Assembly: GCA_947174885.1 (NCBI GenBank)
Contig: CAMWKO010000016.1
Coordinates: forward strand, 1 to 61,672
Direction of reading: 5' to 3'
DNA length: 61,672 nucleotides
From: an uncultured Clostridia bacterium
GTDB lineage: Bacteria; Bacillota; Clostridia; Lachnospirales; Lachnospiraceae
Below, piece by piece: positions 9,154 to 18,065 of the stretch (positions are counted from its first letter, which is position 1; the number at the start of each line of letters is the position of its first letter). The notes beneath the pieces are model-generated. The model was not told the DNA's origin. It saw nothing but the letters and a program-made list of their open reading frames with translations, and made no database searches. A program made the translations under genes and the position numbers.

Positions 9154-9848
9154 GATTTTTTCCTCCTGAAATTGTTAACATATGCTGTTCCATATTTTGA
9201 AAATGTAGTCTTATAAATTCTGTTTTTACTTAAAGTCTCACACATCCATAGTGGAATAGCTGCTCCTGTTTTTATTTCCATTAGTATTTTTTCTTCATCT
9301 AATACCGGCTTTCCCTCAGGCTTTTTAATTAATGACAAATCATAATCTCTTGCCAGTATATTTGTATCAAATGTCACTCTGAAATCACTTCCGGCATTAT
9401 CATAGTAAGCATATCTTTCATATGAAATTGCCTGTACCGGTCTTATGTCTTTATAAAATTCCATAAAATAGTCTATCTCTCTGGATATCTGTGAATCTTC
9501 AAACTTTACTCCGTTTATCAGATAATCTATGGCTGCCTGATATGTTGCAGATATTCTTCGCTTATATACTACTGATTCATATTTTTTCTTTAATTCTATA
9601 TATGTAATACTATCACTTTTCGCAATTCCGTAGCTCCGAAGCCTTAGCTTTTCTTTATAAACAGGCTTTTCTATGGAACGCCTTACCAATAAGTCATCAG
9701 GTGTGTCAAAATAAATATTATAAATTGTACTTTTACCATATTCATCTATAGACATATGACCTTTCATTGCATTCTGAATCATTTCATATTGTGTTTTATC
9801 AAGGATATATTTAAACTCGTATCTCTTAAATACATTTTGATAATTCAT
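9147..9848 (-). CDS. VTC-domain polyphosphate polymerase-like protein
   Basis: 233 residues, matching the bare VTC catalytic domain. The charged tunnel strands are visible: RYEFKYIL, KEKLRLRSYG, TYIELKKKY, YKRRISAT, RVTFDTNI and LMEIKTG. Eukaryotic VTC proteins make polyphosphate from ATP, but the bacterial DUF4956-linked forms are less well studied, so activity is inferred. The ATG at 9848 (MNYQN) is preferred because AAGGAGGCAGCAGAT precedes it; the upstream start at 9881 has no ribosome site. First gene of the three-gene operon. Confidence 0.85.
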   Translation of the reverse strand: MNYQNVFKRYEFKYILDKTQYEMIQNAMKGHMSIDEYGKSTIYNIYFDTPDDLLVRRSIEKPVYKEKLRLRSYGIAKSDSITYIELKKKYESVVYKRRISATYQAAIDYLINGVKFEDSQISREIDYFMEFYKDIRPVQAISYERYAYYDNAGSDFRVTFDTNILARDYDLSLIKKPEGKPVLDEEKILMEIKTGAAIPLWMCETLSKNRIYKTTFSKYGTAYVNNFRRKKSC

Positions 9849-10428
9849 ATCTGCTGCCTCCTTATGTGCATACTTTATCATACAAACTTAAAATTAAATT
9901 TAAACTAAAAAAGACCGGCTTTAATTATAATTGATTTTCCATTCTCAATGTTTGCTGATATTTTCCTTTGTGCACAATAACTGTTTCCTTTGCGACTGAA
10001 AGTCCTATTCTATTTCTATCTGGGATTTATCCGTGCTATATATATGTAATATTAAAATAATATTAAAATGTGTTTAAATGTTGAACGTGGTATTAAGATA
10101 TTATGAACTATATCAAAGACAAATACAGCTCATACACTCCTGTTTCTAAGCAATCTAATGCATCAGTGGCATTATATACTGCATCTGCAAAATAATTGCT
10201 GTGCTTTACTATTGCCACTGATGCGTTAAATAACTCCTTTACATCCTATACTGATAAGACTTCCATATATATCCTCAAATATTATATTTGCACCTTTATA
10301 TTTGTGGTTTTTACTTATAAATCTTCTAATCAAATCATTTGTTAAATTTAATATAATTATATATTCATAATATTTTGAATGCAAGAAAAAGAGACTATAA
10401 TTAATTAATTTGTAATTTGCTTTAAGCA
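9849..10428. other. 580-bp intergenic region with hairpin and repeat D1
   Basis: No convincing gene. It holds repeat D1 (10038-10111) and a hairpin in which TAATGCATCAGTGGCA (10156-10171) pairs with TGCCACTGATGCGTTA (10213-10228), 15 of 16 positions. The hairpin lies downstream of the AhpF-like gene and could end its transcript. A 67-codon frame at 10226-10429 is discounted. Confidence 0.6.
10038..10111 (+). repeat. Repeat D1 (inverted partner at 16198-16269)
   Basis: About 74 bp, containing TTAAAATGTGTTTAAAT and TATTAAGATATTATGAAC. The reverse complement of 16198-16269 is nearly identical through this core, with only a few changes such as AACGTGG to AACGTGA. Confidence 0.75.
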
Positions 10429-12135
10429 TTAATATAAAAGTTCTATCAGCTGGCTGATATTTTTCTTTCCAAAGTGTGGCTTATTATCATTTATAATCAT
10501 ACATGGTACACTCATAATATTGTACTTTTCTTTATATGCCGGAAATACACCTATATCATATACATCTACAGTCACCATTTGATTTAAAACAGCTATTCTG
10601 TAGGCAGACATTACAAGCTCCGGACACATTGTACATGATAATGATACTATTATTTTTATATTTACTGTGTGATTAATAGCCTTTATTTTATCTCTTACTT
10701 CTTCCTCTAGCCTCTGACCTTCACCTGAAGCATTATAGAGTCCCATAATAAATGATGTAAACTCATGCCCTCCCGGTACTCCATGAAAGGCTATTCCCAC
10801 ATCTTCACCGTTTTTATGGCATACCTTTACATATGGGAGCTGTTCCTCGCTAAATTTATCCTTGTCATTTCCTTTTATTTTATCCTTAATTTCCAATTCG
10901 GATATTTTTTCTATTTCTAATTTATCCGTATATTTTATAAGCTCCTCCATATAGTATTCAAGCTCCCTTGAAGTCTTACTGTTATTTCTATAAATTTTAA
11001 GTATTAATGGTCTTTCAAATTTTTCAAATACTTTTTTTAACTGTTCTACTACTTCTTCATTGAATAAATCCTCAGAAGATGAAGAGCTTTTATCAATACT
11101 TCCGCTTTCATTATCTGCATTATTGTGATTATCTGTTTCTGCCTTCTTTGGCTTTCTTGAAAACACAGGCTTAAGTCCTGTTTTCCTACGCATCCCCTCT
11201 GTATAATGTTCCAGCTCGGTAGCTGCCAATGCTCCATCGCCTGTAGCAGTTACTACCTGTCTTAGAGATTTTACACATACATCTCCTGCCGCATATATTC
11301 CCTCTACACTTGTTCTTTGATTAATATCAGTCTCTATATAGCCCTGTTCATTCAGCTTAACCAGCTTTGATACCAGCTTTGTGGCAGGTGCATAGCCTGC
11401 AAATACAAATACTCCAAAGGTATCATTTCCCTTGACCTCATATACATATTCTTTATCTGAAATATTGCTTTTATATTTGATACTTCTAAGAAATTCATCT
11501 CCCTGTACCCATTCCACCTCAACATTTGTAATTATTGTAATTTTGTCATTTTCCCTTGCTTTATCTGCAACTGCTTTAGCACAGGTAAAATCATCCTCTC
11601 TTATCAGCATTGTAATATGCTTTGCATATTTTGTAAGAAAAACACTTTCCTCTGCCGCTGCAAAGCCACCACCTATTACAAATACCTCTTTTCCGGTAAA
11701 AAACTCTCCGTCACAAGTAGCACAATATGCAACTCCATGTCCTTTGTATTTTTCTTCACCCTCAAAGCCTATCATTCTTGGATGTGCCCCTGTTGCCAGA
11801 AGAACTCCGAAGCATTCTATTTTTTTATTGCCACAGATTATTGTTTTTATATCTCCTTCATCTATAATATCCGATACCTCTGCCAGCATAAACTCTGCTC
11901 CAAAATTCTCCGCCTGCTTTCTCATTTTATCTGTAAGCTTTTCACCGCTTATTTTTTCTATACCCGGATAGTTTACTACTTCTGAGGTTATTGTTATCTG
12001 ACCTCCAAATTTTTCCTTTTCAATTATCAGAACTCTATAGCAGGCTCTTGCAAGATATATACCTGCTGTAAGTCCTGCCGGACCTCCTCCTACTATCACC
12101 ACATCATAAAAGCTTTCATTTATCTTTTTATTCAT
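10429..12135 (-). CDS. AhpF-like thioredoxin reductase with C-terminal glutaredoxin-like domains
   Basis: 568 residues. The first about 320 are a TrxB-type flavoprotein: FAD motif GGGPAG (16-21), redox pair CATC (Cys138, Cys141) and NADPH motif GGGFAA (155-160). A low-complexity Ser/Asn linker (about 335-365) leads to a double thioredoxin-fold module with CTMC (Cys501, Cys504), like the N-terminal part of AhpF but placed at the C-terminus. It should pass electrons from NAD(P)H to the peroxiredoxin encoded just upstream, whose stop overlaps this ATG (TAATG). Confidence 0.88.
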   Translation of the reverse strand: MNKKINESFYDVVIVGGGPAGLTAGIYLARACYRVLIIEKEKFGGQITITSEVVNYPGIEKISGEKLTDKMRKQAENFGAEFMLAEVSDIIDEGDIKTIICGNKKIECFGVLLATGAHPRMIGFEGEEKYKGHGVAYCATCDGEFFTGKEVFVIGGGFAAAEESVFLTKYAKHITMLIREDDFTCAKAVADKARENDKITIITNVEVEWVQGDEFLRSIKYKSNISDKEYVYEVKGNDTFGVFVFAGYAPATKLVSKLVKLNEQGYIETDINQRTSVEGIYAAGDVCVKSLRQVVTATGDGALAATELEHYTEGMRRKTGLKPVFSRKPKKAETDNHNNADNESGSIDKSSSSSEDLFNEEVVEQLKKVFEKFERPLILKIYRNNSKTSRELEYYMEELIKYTDKLEIEKISELEIKDKIKGNDKDKFSEEQLPYVKVCHKNGEDVGIAFHGVPGGHEFTSFIMGLYNASGEGQRLEEEVRDKIKAINHTVNIKIIVSLSCTMCPELVMSAYRIAVLNQMVTVDVYDIGVFPAYKEKYNIMSVPCMIINDNKPHFGKKNISQLIELLY

Positions 12136-12698
12136 TACAGCATACCCACCAGTTCCAGACTTGGCTTAAGTGTTTCTCCTCCCGGCTGCCATTTAGCAGG
12201 ACATACCTCATCTCCATGCTCATGAACAAATTGGCTTGCCTGTACTCTTCTAAGCAGTTCCTCTGCATTTCTTCCTACATTTCCTGCTGTTACTTCATAT
12301 GCTACAATCTTTCCCTCAGGATTAATTATAAATGTACCTCTTTCCGCAAGTCCATCTGCTTCTATATATACTTCAAAATCCTTTGTTACCGTATGAGTAG
12401 GGTCTGCCAGCATATAGTATTCTATCTTCTTTATTCTTTCAGATGCATCATGCCATGCCTTATGCACAAAATGGGTATCACAGGAAACTGAATATACCTC
12501 ACAGCCAATTTTCTTAAATTCCTCATATTTCTCTGCTAAATCCTCCAACTCAGTAGGACATACAAATGTAAAATCTGCAGGATAGAAGAAAAATACACTC
12601 CACTTTCCCAGAATATCTTTTTTCTTTACCTCTTTAAATTCGCCTTTTATAAATGATTGCAAACTGAAATCACATACCTCTTTACCAATTAATGACAT
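12135..12698 (-). CDS. ahpC: Peroxiredoxin AhpC
   Basis: 187 residues, typical 2-Cys peroxiredoxin. The peroxidatic Cys47 is in FTFVCPTE and the resolving Cys166 in HGDEVCPAKW. It reduces hydrogen peroxide and alkyl hydroperoxides in the cytoplasm, recycled by the AhpF-like protein downstream. I chose the ATG at 12698 (MSLIGKEV) because AAAGGAG precedes it; an open frame continues upstream to 13010 through repeat A2 but has no homology to the family. No sure PerR box was found. Confidence 0.95.
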   Translation of the reverse strand: MSLIGKEVCDFSLQSFIKGEFKEVKKKDILGKWSVFFFYPADFTFVCPTELEDLAEKYEEFKKIGCEVYSVSCDTHFVHKAWHDASERIKKIEYYMLADPTHTVTKDFEVYIEADGLAERGTFIINPEGKIVAYEVTAGNVGRNAEELLRRVQASQFVHEHGDEVCPAKWQPGGETLKPSLELVGML

Positions 12699-12847
12699 AG
12701 TAATTATCTCCTTTATATATTTTTTTATATTATCTGTAAATATGGTAATTTTATTCAGACAAAAATAACATCTTTCATAAGCAGAATTTGTTATCGGATT
12801 TTTAAAACCCGATATTATTCTTAAACTTCCTACAATATAAATATAAC

Positions 12848-12992
12848 TTGAGTTTCCGTATTTTTTATTTTTAGGTTCAAAAAGTTGCAGATGAGAGTGA
12901 ACTTTCATCTGCAACTTTTTGTGCAAGATGCTTACATCGTTATGATGATGTAAGCTTTTTGAAGCTAAAAATAAAAAATACGGAAACTCTAA
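12848..12992. repeat. MITE-like repeat family A, complete copy A2
   Basis: Terminal inverted repeats TTGAGTTTCCG (12848) and CGGAAACTCTAA (ends 12992) extend inward through an A/T run. Inside are two hairpins: AAAAAGTTGCAGATGA with TCATCTGCAACTTTTT, and CTTACATC with GATGTAAG. The nine bases AAATATAAC stand on both sides (12839-12847 and 12993-13001), as expected for a target duplication. No coding capacity. Confidence 0.85.
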
Positions 12993-12996
12993 AAAT

Positions 12997-13035
12997 ATAA
13001 CCGGATACATACATCTTATATATGTATCCGGTTAT
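12997..13035 (-). terminator. Terminator of the CAP lipoprotein gene
   Basis: A perfect 15-bp stem ATAACCGGATACATA (12997-13011) pairs with TATGTATCCGGTTAT (13021-13035). It lies 50 bp past the stop of the minus-strand gene, with a T-rich tail on that strand. Confidence 0.7.
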
Positions 13036-13085
13036 TATAAATTCACCTGAATATTTAACAAGTATATATTACTTTATTTTTCATC

Positions 13086-14018
13086 CTAGTTTGTAAATAG
13101 CTGTGTCCAATAAATTCTGCCTGAATATTCATTTGAAACACCTACACCCAACTTTTTAAAATTAGGATTTACCATATTCTCATAATGGCCCTGTGAATTT
13201 TTCCATCCCTCTACTACATCTTTTGGATCTGGATATCCCCATGCAATATTCTCTCCTACATAGTTCCATCTGGCATTTACTTCATCCAGAATATTAAAAC
13301 AACTGCTTCCGTCCGGTCTTGTATGTGCAAAGTAATTGTAATAATCCATTTCTGCCGAACGACCTGAAGCTGCTATTGATAAAGTTTCATCTAAAACTAA
13401 TGGTGCAACCCCTGCCTCTGCCCTGACTTCATTTGTATACTTCAGTACCTCCTGCAAATATGAAAGATATTTTGTATATAGACGCTTTCCCTGCTCAATG
13501 GCACTTCCAAATTCTTTTGTAGTTGCTTCCGCTTTTGTAGTTGTAGGTATCTGTACCTGCTTTTTTGTAGTTGTTTCCTGTTTCGCAGGTGTAGTTGCCT
13601 GCGATGATGTCTGTGCCGGCTTTGTTGTAGTAGTTTGTCCTCCTGCAGTCGTATATGCCTGTGATGTTATCTGTGTCTGTTTCGTTGTAGCTTCTTCATG
13701 CTTTGCAGTCGTAGAGGCTTGTGATGTTATCTGTGTCGGCTTTGTTGTAGCTTCTTCATTATCAGATGACGTCTGAGCAGTTAAACTGTCCTTGGTGTTG
13801 CTTTCTTCCGGTTCTTTCTCAGTAGTACTATTCTCCGGTTCTTCTTTTGACTGTTCATATGCGCCATCACTTTCATTTGAAATCGTAGTCACTTCTGACT
13901 CTAGAGACAGATTTTTACTCTCTGAATTTTCTGCTTCGCTGTTATTACCACAACCTGTCATTGCGAAAATACTTGCAATTAGTATTGTACTTATTTTAAT
14001 TTTTATATTTTTTCTCAT
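13086..14018 (-). CDS. CAP/SCP-domain lipoprotein with Thr-rich repeats
   Basis: 310 residues. Lipobox AMTGC (Cys23) is followed by a Ser/Thr/Glu-rich stalk (about 30-170) with imperfect repeats of the type TTKPTQITSQASTTA. The C-terminal CAP domain (about 188-310) shows AAGRSAEMDYYNYFAHTRPD-like spacing, VGENIAWG, and SQGHYENMVNPNFKKLGVGV. Bacterial CAP lipoproteins are surface proteins with poorly known activity. The stalk composition matches those of the GH5 and transglutaminase proteins in this window, so all three probably extend through the cell wall. Confidence 0.85.
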   Translation of the reverse strand: MRKNIKIKISTILIASIFAMTGCGNNSEAENSESKNLSLESEVTTISNESDGAYEQSKEEPENSTTEKEPEESNTKDSLTAQTSSDNEEATTKPTQITSQASTTAKHEEATTKQTQITSQAYTTAGGQTTTTKPAQTSSQATTPAKQETTTKKQVQIPTTTKAEATTKEFGSAIEQGKRLYTKYLSYLQEVLKYTNEVRAEAGVAPLVLDETLSIAASGRSAEMDYYNYFAHTRPDGSSCFNILDEVNARWNYVGENIAWGYPDPKDVVEGWKNSQGHYENMVNPNFKKLGVGVSNEYSGRIYWTQLFTN

Positions 14019-14622
14019 ATGTTCTTCTCCTTCTTAATTGTGATCTTATTAAAATCTCCCATTTTTATCCTTTATTCAGTCTATTTTACCAACAGCCATA
14101 GCTCTGGTTTTACTGTTGTTTTTAAGTAAACGAAATATCATTTGATGTACCTTATAAGTTAAATAACCATACTCTGGCAACAAGAATACCAGTTTCCAAT
14201 ATCATTTATTTTTATCACCACCTTGTAAATTAAACCCTTTAAAATATTATGCTTTATTATATCATAAGCATAGCTTATGATTATCTGCAGTCGCCAAATG
14301 TAAGTATAAACCCTTACACTTGGCTCGTTGCTTATACTATATCATAAGCACGCCTTATGATTATCCGCAGTCGCCAAATAAGTGTGTAAACACCCATACT
14401 TGGCTCGCTGCCTACATTATATCACAAATAACTAATAATAAAAAGAGGATTTACTCTACTAAATAGTTCCATTTTATAAAATATATGTTTAATTTTTTAT
14501 AAAATCAAAATGTTAAAAATTTCCATTTTAAAACAGCGGATACAAAAAATCCTGTAAGGACTATATAATATACTCTGTTTCAATTTCAACAGTATATAAT
14601 TATATTTATTTTCAAGTGTTCT
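14019..14622. other. 604-bp intergenic region with tandem repeat B1
   Basis: No gene seen. Two tandem 80-bp units fill 14261-14420 and the rest is AT-rich DNA. Confidence 0.7.
14258..14420. repeat. Repeat family B, two tandem 80-bp units (B1)
   Basis: Units start at 14261 and 14341, exactly 80 bp apart. Each carries ATCATAAGCA...CTTATGAT, then GCAGTCGCCAAAT, a spacer, and ACTTGGCTCG. The GCCAA...TTGGC parts pair into a hairpin. The same unit occurs at 17014-17094 and 53700-53855. Confidence 0.88.
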
Positions 14623-15978
14623 CTACAAATCCTCTTCCGTAATCGTTACCAGCATATCAACATTGCCTCCGCCAAGACTCATTATTCTGTTTGCCTGCCT
14701 TGATATAACCTGCTCAAAATAATTCCTCACTTCTCTAGCATTTGCAAAGTTATCACTACTGTTAGCAACCATACGGCCAAACTTTACCAGCACCTTTTCC
14801 AGTGTCTTATCCTCCACTTTATAATCCTGTTCAATGCACATACCTTTAAATATTTCAAAAAGCTGGCTTGCCGTATAATCCTCAAATCTTATATACTTAT
14901 TAAATCTTGAACGGAGTCCCGGATTTGAATCTAAAAATTCCTCCATCGGTTTTGGATACCCTGCAACTATTACCACAAGATTATCTCTTCTGTCCTCCAT
15001 AATCTTAAGCAGAGTATCTATTGCTTCCTGACCGAAATCACCTTCTGATTTGTAATTTGACAATGTATATGCCTCATCAATAAAAAGAATTCCACCCATT
15101 GCCTTATCTGCAAGTGCTGTTACCTTTTCAGCAGTCTGTCCCATATATCCTGCAACCATACCTGCTCTGTCAGTTTCTATGATATGTCCCTTTTCAAGAA
15201 TTCCAAGGCACTTGTATATTTCTGCAATCTTTCTTGCTACTGTTGTCTTACCTGTTCCCGGATTTCCCGTGAATACAAGATGATTTGACATTACAGGCTG
15301 TTTAAAACCTCTTTCCTCCCTAAGCTTTCGTACTACGAGCATGTTTACAAGATTATTAATTTCTTTTTTAACGGCATCAAGCCCTACCATTGAATTAATA
15401 TCCTCCAATGCTTTTTTCATTTCCTCCATCTGCTCTATGCTTTCCACATTGAAATCGGACTTATTATTATGTTCCTCTTCTTCAAATATATCCTCTTCTG
15501 CGGTAATAATATCATTAAGCATTGCCTTCGCAAAATCTTCAAGAGCAGTTATCTGATATTTAAGTCTGAAGGAATTGCTTGTAATAACAATATAGCCATA
15601 CTGTTTAAATGATTTATACACAGTTCTGGATTCCTTAAAAAATCTGTTGAGTGAAATATTATCAATCTTTTTCTCTTCACTAACAATATACATCAACGAT
15701 TGCGGCGCCTTCTTTAGAAAACAGTCTTCACTGCTCAAATCTTCACTAAATCTTTGTTTAAGCACTTCCTCTGTATATATCTGATTAAATGTATCATTAA
15801 TGACATACAGCTCCTGTCTGTCTAATTCACCGTCCACACTTGCAATAAGATATGCCATTTTTATCATATCTTCCTTAAACTGATGTTCAAGCTCTCCGTT
15901 CCTATATTCCTTATCATCTCCTTCATACTTTTTACATATTCTTAAACTTTCCTTTAATAAATAACCGAAATCTTCCAT
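14623..15978 (-). CDS. CbbX/SpoVK-type AAA ATPase with TerB-like domain
   Basis: 451 residues. The N-terminus (about 30-130) is helical and TerB-like, with MAYLIASVDGELDRQE. A CbbX-class AAA module follows (about 195-451): Walker A GNPGTGKTT (238-246), Walker B ILFIDEA (297-303) and the arginine-finger region NPGLRSRFNKYIRF. It probably remodels a protein partner, with the TerB-like part as a possible sensor. It stands alone between long intergenic regions, and repeat D2 lies about 220 bp upstream. The partner cannot be named. Confidence 0.83.
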   Translation of the reverse strand: MEDFGYLLKESLRICKKYEGDDKEYRNGELEHQFKEDMIKMAYLIASVDGELDRQELYVINDTFNQIYTEEVLKQRFSEDLSSEDCFLKKAPQSLMYIVSEEKKIDNISLNRFFKESRTVYKSFKQYGYIVITSNSFRLKYQITALEDFAKAMLNDIITAEEDIFEEEEHNNKSDFNVESIEQMEEMKKALEDINSMVGLDAVKKEINNLVNMLVVRKLREERGFKQPVMSNHLVFTGNPGTGKTTVARKIAEIYKCLGILEKGHIIETDRAGMVAGYMGQTAEKVTALADKAMGGILFIDEAYTLSNYKSEGDFGQEAIDTLLKIMEDRRDNLVVIVAGYPKPMEEFLDSNPGLRSRFNKYIRFEDYTASQLFEIFKGMCIEQDYKVEDKTLEKVLVKFGRMVANSSDNFANAREVRNYFEQVISRQANRIMSLGGGNVDMLVTITEEDL

Positions 15979-16197
15979 AATCAGTATCTTCCTTAAGTAT
16001 ATATCTTTTAAATTATATCACATTTATATAATTCCGTTTCGGAATCATAATGAAATTTAATTAAGTTAATTATATCATTATATTAACATAATCCAATACC
16101 TGAATTCAAATTTCTTCAAATGTATTATTCTTTCCCGATATACATATTATTACCATTAACAACATAACGGTGAGACATGCTTGTCCATATATTTTAT

Positions 16198-16269
16198 AAA
16201 GTTCATAATATCTTAATATCACGTTCACTATTTAAACACATTTTAATATTATTATATATATATGTAACA
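16198..16269 (-). repeat. Repeat D2 (inverted partner of D1)
   Basis: On the minus strand this reads TTAAAATGTGTTTAAAT, then GTGAACGTGATATTAAGATA, then TTATGAAC, matching D1 at 10038-10111 in opposite orientation, 6.2 kb away. Confidence 0.75.
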
Positions 16270-16457
16270 TGGTAAACAATATTATTTATATCTGTTACCA
16301 AATACATTTAGAGCTTAAGTTGCAACTATTTAAAAGGAGCTGTTAAATTTTAACTATTTGTTGAGGTTTTCTCAGCTCCGACTACCAACCCCTCTATGTT
16401 ACATTATTGTTTCATAGATTCAAATAAATTTTTTCTTTTTCATTTCTCCATTATAAA

Positions 16458-16496
16458 AGTGCTTGCAGGTAATTTACTATCTGCAAGCACTCTTTA
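16458..16496 (-). terminator. Terminator of the phosphatase gene
   Basis: Perfect stem AGTGCTTGCAG (16458-16468) with CTGCAAGCACT (16481-16491), T-rich after it on the minus strand, 12 bp past the stop at 16503. Confidence 0.75.
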
Positions 16497-16502
16497 TATT
16501 AA

Positions 16503-16967
16503 CTAACACAAGCCTCTCATTTTAAAATATTCTAACAATCCTTTACATCCCTTACATATATCGCTATATGTATCATCAAAATTACATGTATACCAAGGGT
16601 CTGATATGTCCTTATCACTTCCCGCAAACTCCAGCAGTTTTTTTATTTTATGTTCACTGTCTGTTCCCACTATTCTGGTCATATTTCTAATATTTGAACT
16701 CTCCATTCCTATCAGATAGTCAAATTTGCCATAATCACTCTTTGTCATTTTCCTTGCATATTTTCCATCTACAGATATTCCTTCCCGCAAAAGCCTGTTT
16801 TTAGTTCCATAGTGAACAGGATTTCCACTCTCCTCTGAGCTTGTACCTGCTGATTCTATTATAAATTCATCTGCAAGACCTTCTTTTTTCACCATATCCT
16901 TAAATACAAACTCTGCCATGGGTGAACGACATATATTTCCTAAGCATACAAACAAAATCTTTATCAT
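16503..16967 (-). CDS. Low-molecular-weight protein tyrosine phosphatase
   Basis: 154 residues, the usual length. The P-loop CLGNICRS (Cys8-Ser15, catalytic Cys8 and Arg14) and the general-acid loop DPWYTCNFDDTY are both present. It should dephosphorylate protein tyrosine or, in some relatives, arginine; the substrate is unknown. Repeat B2 lies directly upstream. It has no operon partner. Confidence 0.93.
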   Translation of the reverse strand: MIKILFVCLGNICRSPMAEFVFKDMVKKEGLADEFIIESAGTSSEESGNPVHYGTKNRLLREGISVDGKYARKMTKSDYGKFDYLIGMESSNIRNMTRIVGTDSEHKIKKLLEFAGSDKDISDPWYTCNFDDTYSDICKGCKGLLEYFKMRGLC

Positions 16968-17013
16968 TTTTTTCCCTAATCTATATTATATTTTATTTCC
17001 TATCACTACTGCC

Positions 17014-17094
17014 TATAAGCACAGCTTATGATTATCTGCAGTCGCCAAATGTAAGTGTAAACCCTTACACTTGGCTCGTTGCTTATATTATATC
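17014..17094. repeat. Repeat family B, single unit (B2)
   Basis: One 80-bp unit with ATAAGCACAGCTTAT, GCAGTCGCCAAATGTAAG and CTTACACTTGGCTCG. The arms GCCAAATGTAAG and CTTACACTTGGC form a 12-bp stem with one G-T pair. It ends at the stop of the next minus-strand gene (17088), possibly overlapping its last codons. Confidence 0.85.
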
Positions 17095-17822
17095 TTAAAA
17101 TCAAAATTTCCTCCAAGCTGTCGCTCCGTTTCAGTTCGGATATTGTCACTCATTCCCTCATAAACTAAGTCATTGACCTTCCTAATCAATTCCTCAACCG
17201 ATGACGCCGTGACTGTCACTAAATCCTCATCTTTTGAAGCCTTACCCTCCTTTATTCTTTCATTTCTTCTCTCCTCATTAGCCTTGCGTGCTGCTCTTTT
17301 TTCTGCCTCTTTCTTATCGGCTCTTTTTTCTTCTGCTTTTTTAGTTATACGCTCTCTTTGGGCAGCTAAAGATTTATCTACTACGGCAAAATAAGAGGCT
17401 GTACCATTATCATTGATTTGGGCACCAAAGCCTTTTACTCCTGATGTATTAGAAAGTCCGCTTGCAAGCTGTGACAATCCGCTTGCTGCATTCCTGATGA
17501 TTCCCTCATACTGAGTTCTGTATGCCTCATCAGTTGCCATTCTTTCGATTTTTTCCTCATCAATTAAAACTACCATCTTACTGGCATTTCCATAGCTTGC
17601 TGCCTGAGCCTGTGCCTGCTGCTTCATATCTGAGCTTACAAGTATAAAATCCATATTTCCATACTTTTTCTTAAGCTGCTCATAATACTTTGCGCCTTCT
17701 TCGCTAAGCTGAGGATTTCCAATAGTCCTGCCTGTTACATTAGTCTTTCTTGTTCCTGTCGTTGTACCTGACTGTATAACGCTTGAAACATCACTATTTC
17801 CTGTCTGTGAAACTGTACTCAT
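17088..17822 (-). CDS. DUF6033-like protein
   Basis: 244 residues. After a Ser/Thr/Gly-rich start comes a conserved-looking block with YYEQLKKKYGNMDFILVSSD and MVVLIDEEKIERMATDE, then a highly charged Lys/Glu/Arg coiled-coil segment (about 165-215). This resembles DUF6033 proteins known from Lachnospiraceae; that name is from memory. No signal peptide or transmembrane segment, so it is probably cytoplasmic. The ATG at 17822 follows AAGGAGG; the open frame upstream to 17933 has no ribosome site. Function unknown. Confidence 0.65.
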   Translation of the reverse strand: MSTVSQTGNSDVSSVIQSGTTTGTRKTNVTGRTIGNPQLSEEGAKYYEQLKKKYGNMDFILVSSDMKQQAQAQAASYGNASKMVVLIDEEKIERMATDEAYRTQYEGIIRNAASGLSQLASGLSNTSGVKGFGAQINDNGTASYFAVVDKSLAAQRERITKKAEEKRADKKEAEKRAARKANEERRNERIKEGKASKDEDLVTVTASSVEELIRKVNDLVYEGMSDNIRTETERQLGGNFDFKI

Positions 17823-17960
17823 AATTCTTCCTCCTTGATATGAGTGATGACTAAAATCCTTTTTAGTCAGTTTATAGATACTTATCTCATAATGAGACTT
17901 AAAGATACTGATGTGAGTGAATGAATGTTTCAATCACACTCACTTTCATAAATATGGTGA

Positions 17961-18020
17961 TACTGCCTCGTGAATAAAATCATAGATTTTATGCTTTCGG
18001 CACATCGGGTTTTAAATAGT
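17961..18020. repeat. Repeat family C, copy C1
   Basis: Shares TACTGCYTCGTRAATAAAAT and a GATTTTRTG core followed by GCACA with 54518-54592. Contains a short hairpin around AAAATCATAGATTTT. Two diverged copies in the window. Confidence 0.5.
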
Positions 18021-18065
18021 TAAATGTTACTATATGAGATATATCGGCAAAATTTGTAAAAATAT

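Larger units (their letters stand above)
15979..16502. other. 524-bp intergenic region with repeat D2 and terminator
   Basis: No gene seen. It holds D2 (16198-16269), a weak GGAGCTG...CAGCTCC hairpin (about 16336-16378) and the terminator of the phosphatase gene at 16458-16491. Confidence 0.6.

Noticed and set aside
10226-10429. 67-codon minus frame overlapping the stop of the AhpF-like gene (TAATG)
   Set aside because: Ile/Asn/Tyr-rich AT-driven composition, no family, and it runs through one arm of a hairpin. Coupling by overlap alone is too weak.
12699-13010. N-terminal extension of the ahpC frame
   Set aside because: It translates repeat A2 and has no peroxiredoxin homology; the ATG at 12698 has the ribosome site.
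13498-13776. Plus-strand Val/Cys-rich frame in the CAP gene
   Set aside because: Antisense shadow of the Thr-rich repeats.
14258-14420. Possible CRISPR array (regular repeats)
   Set aside because: Units are 80 bp in direct tandem with no unique spacers and no cas genes.
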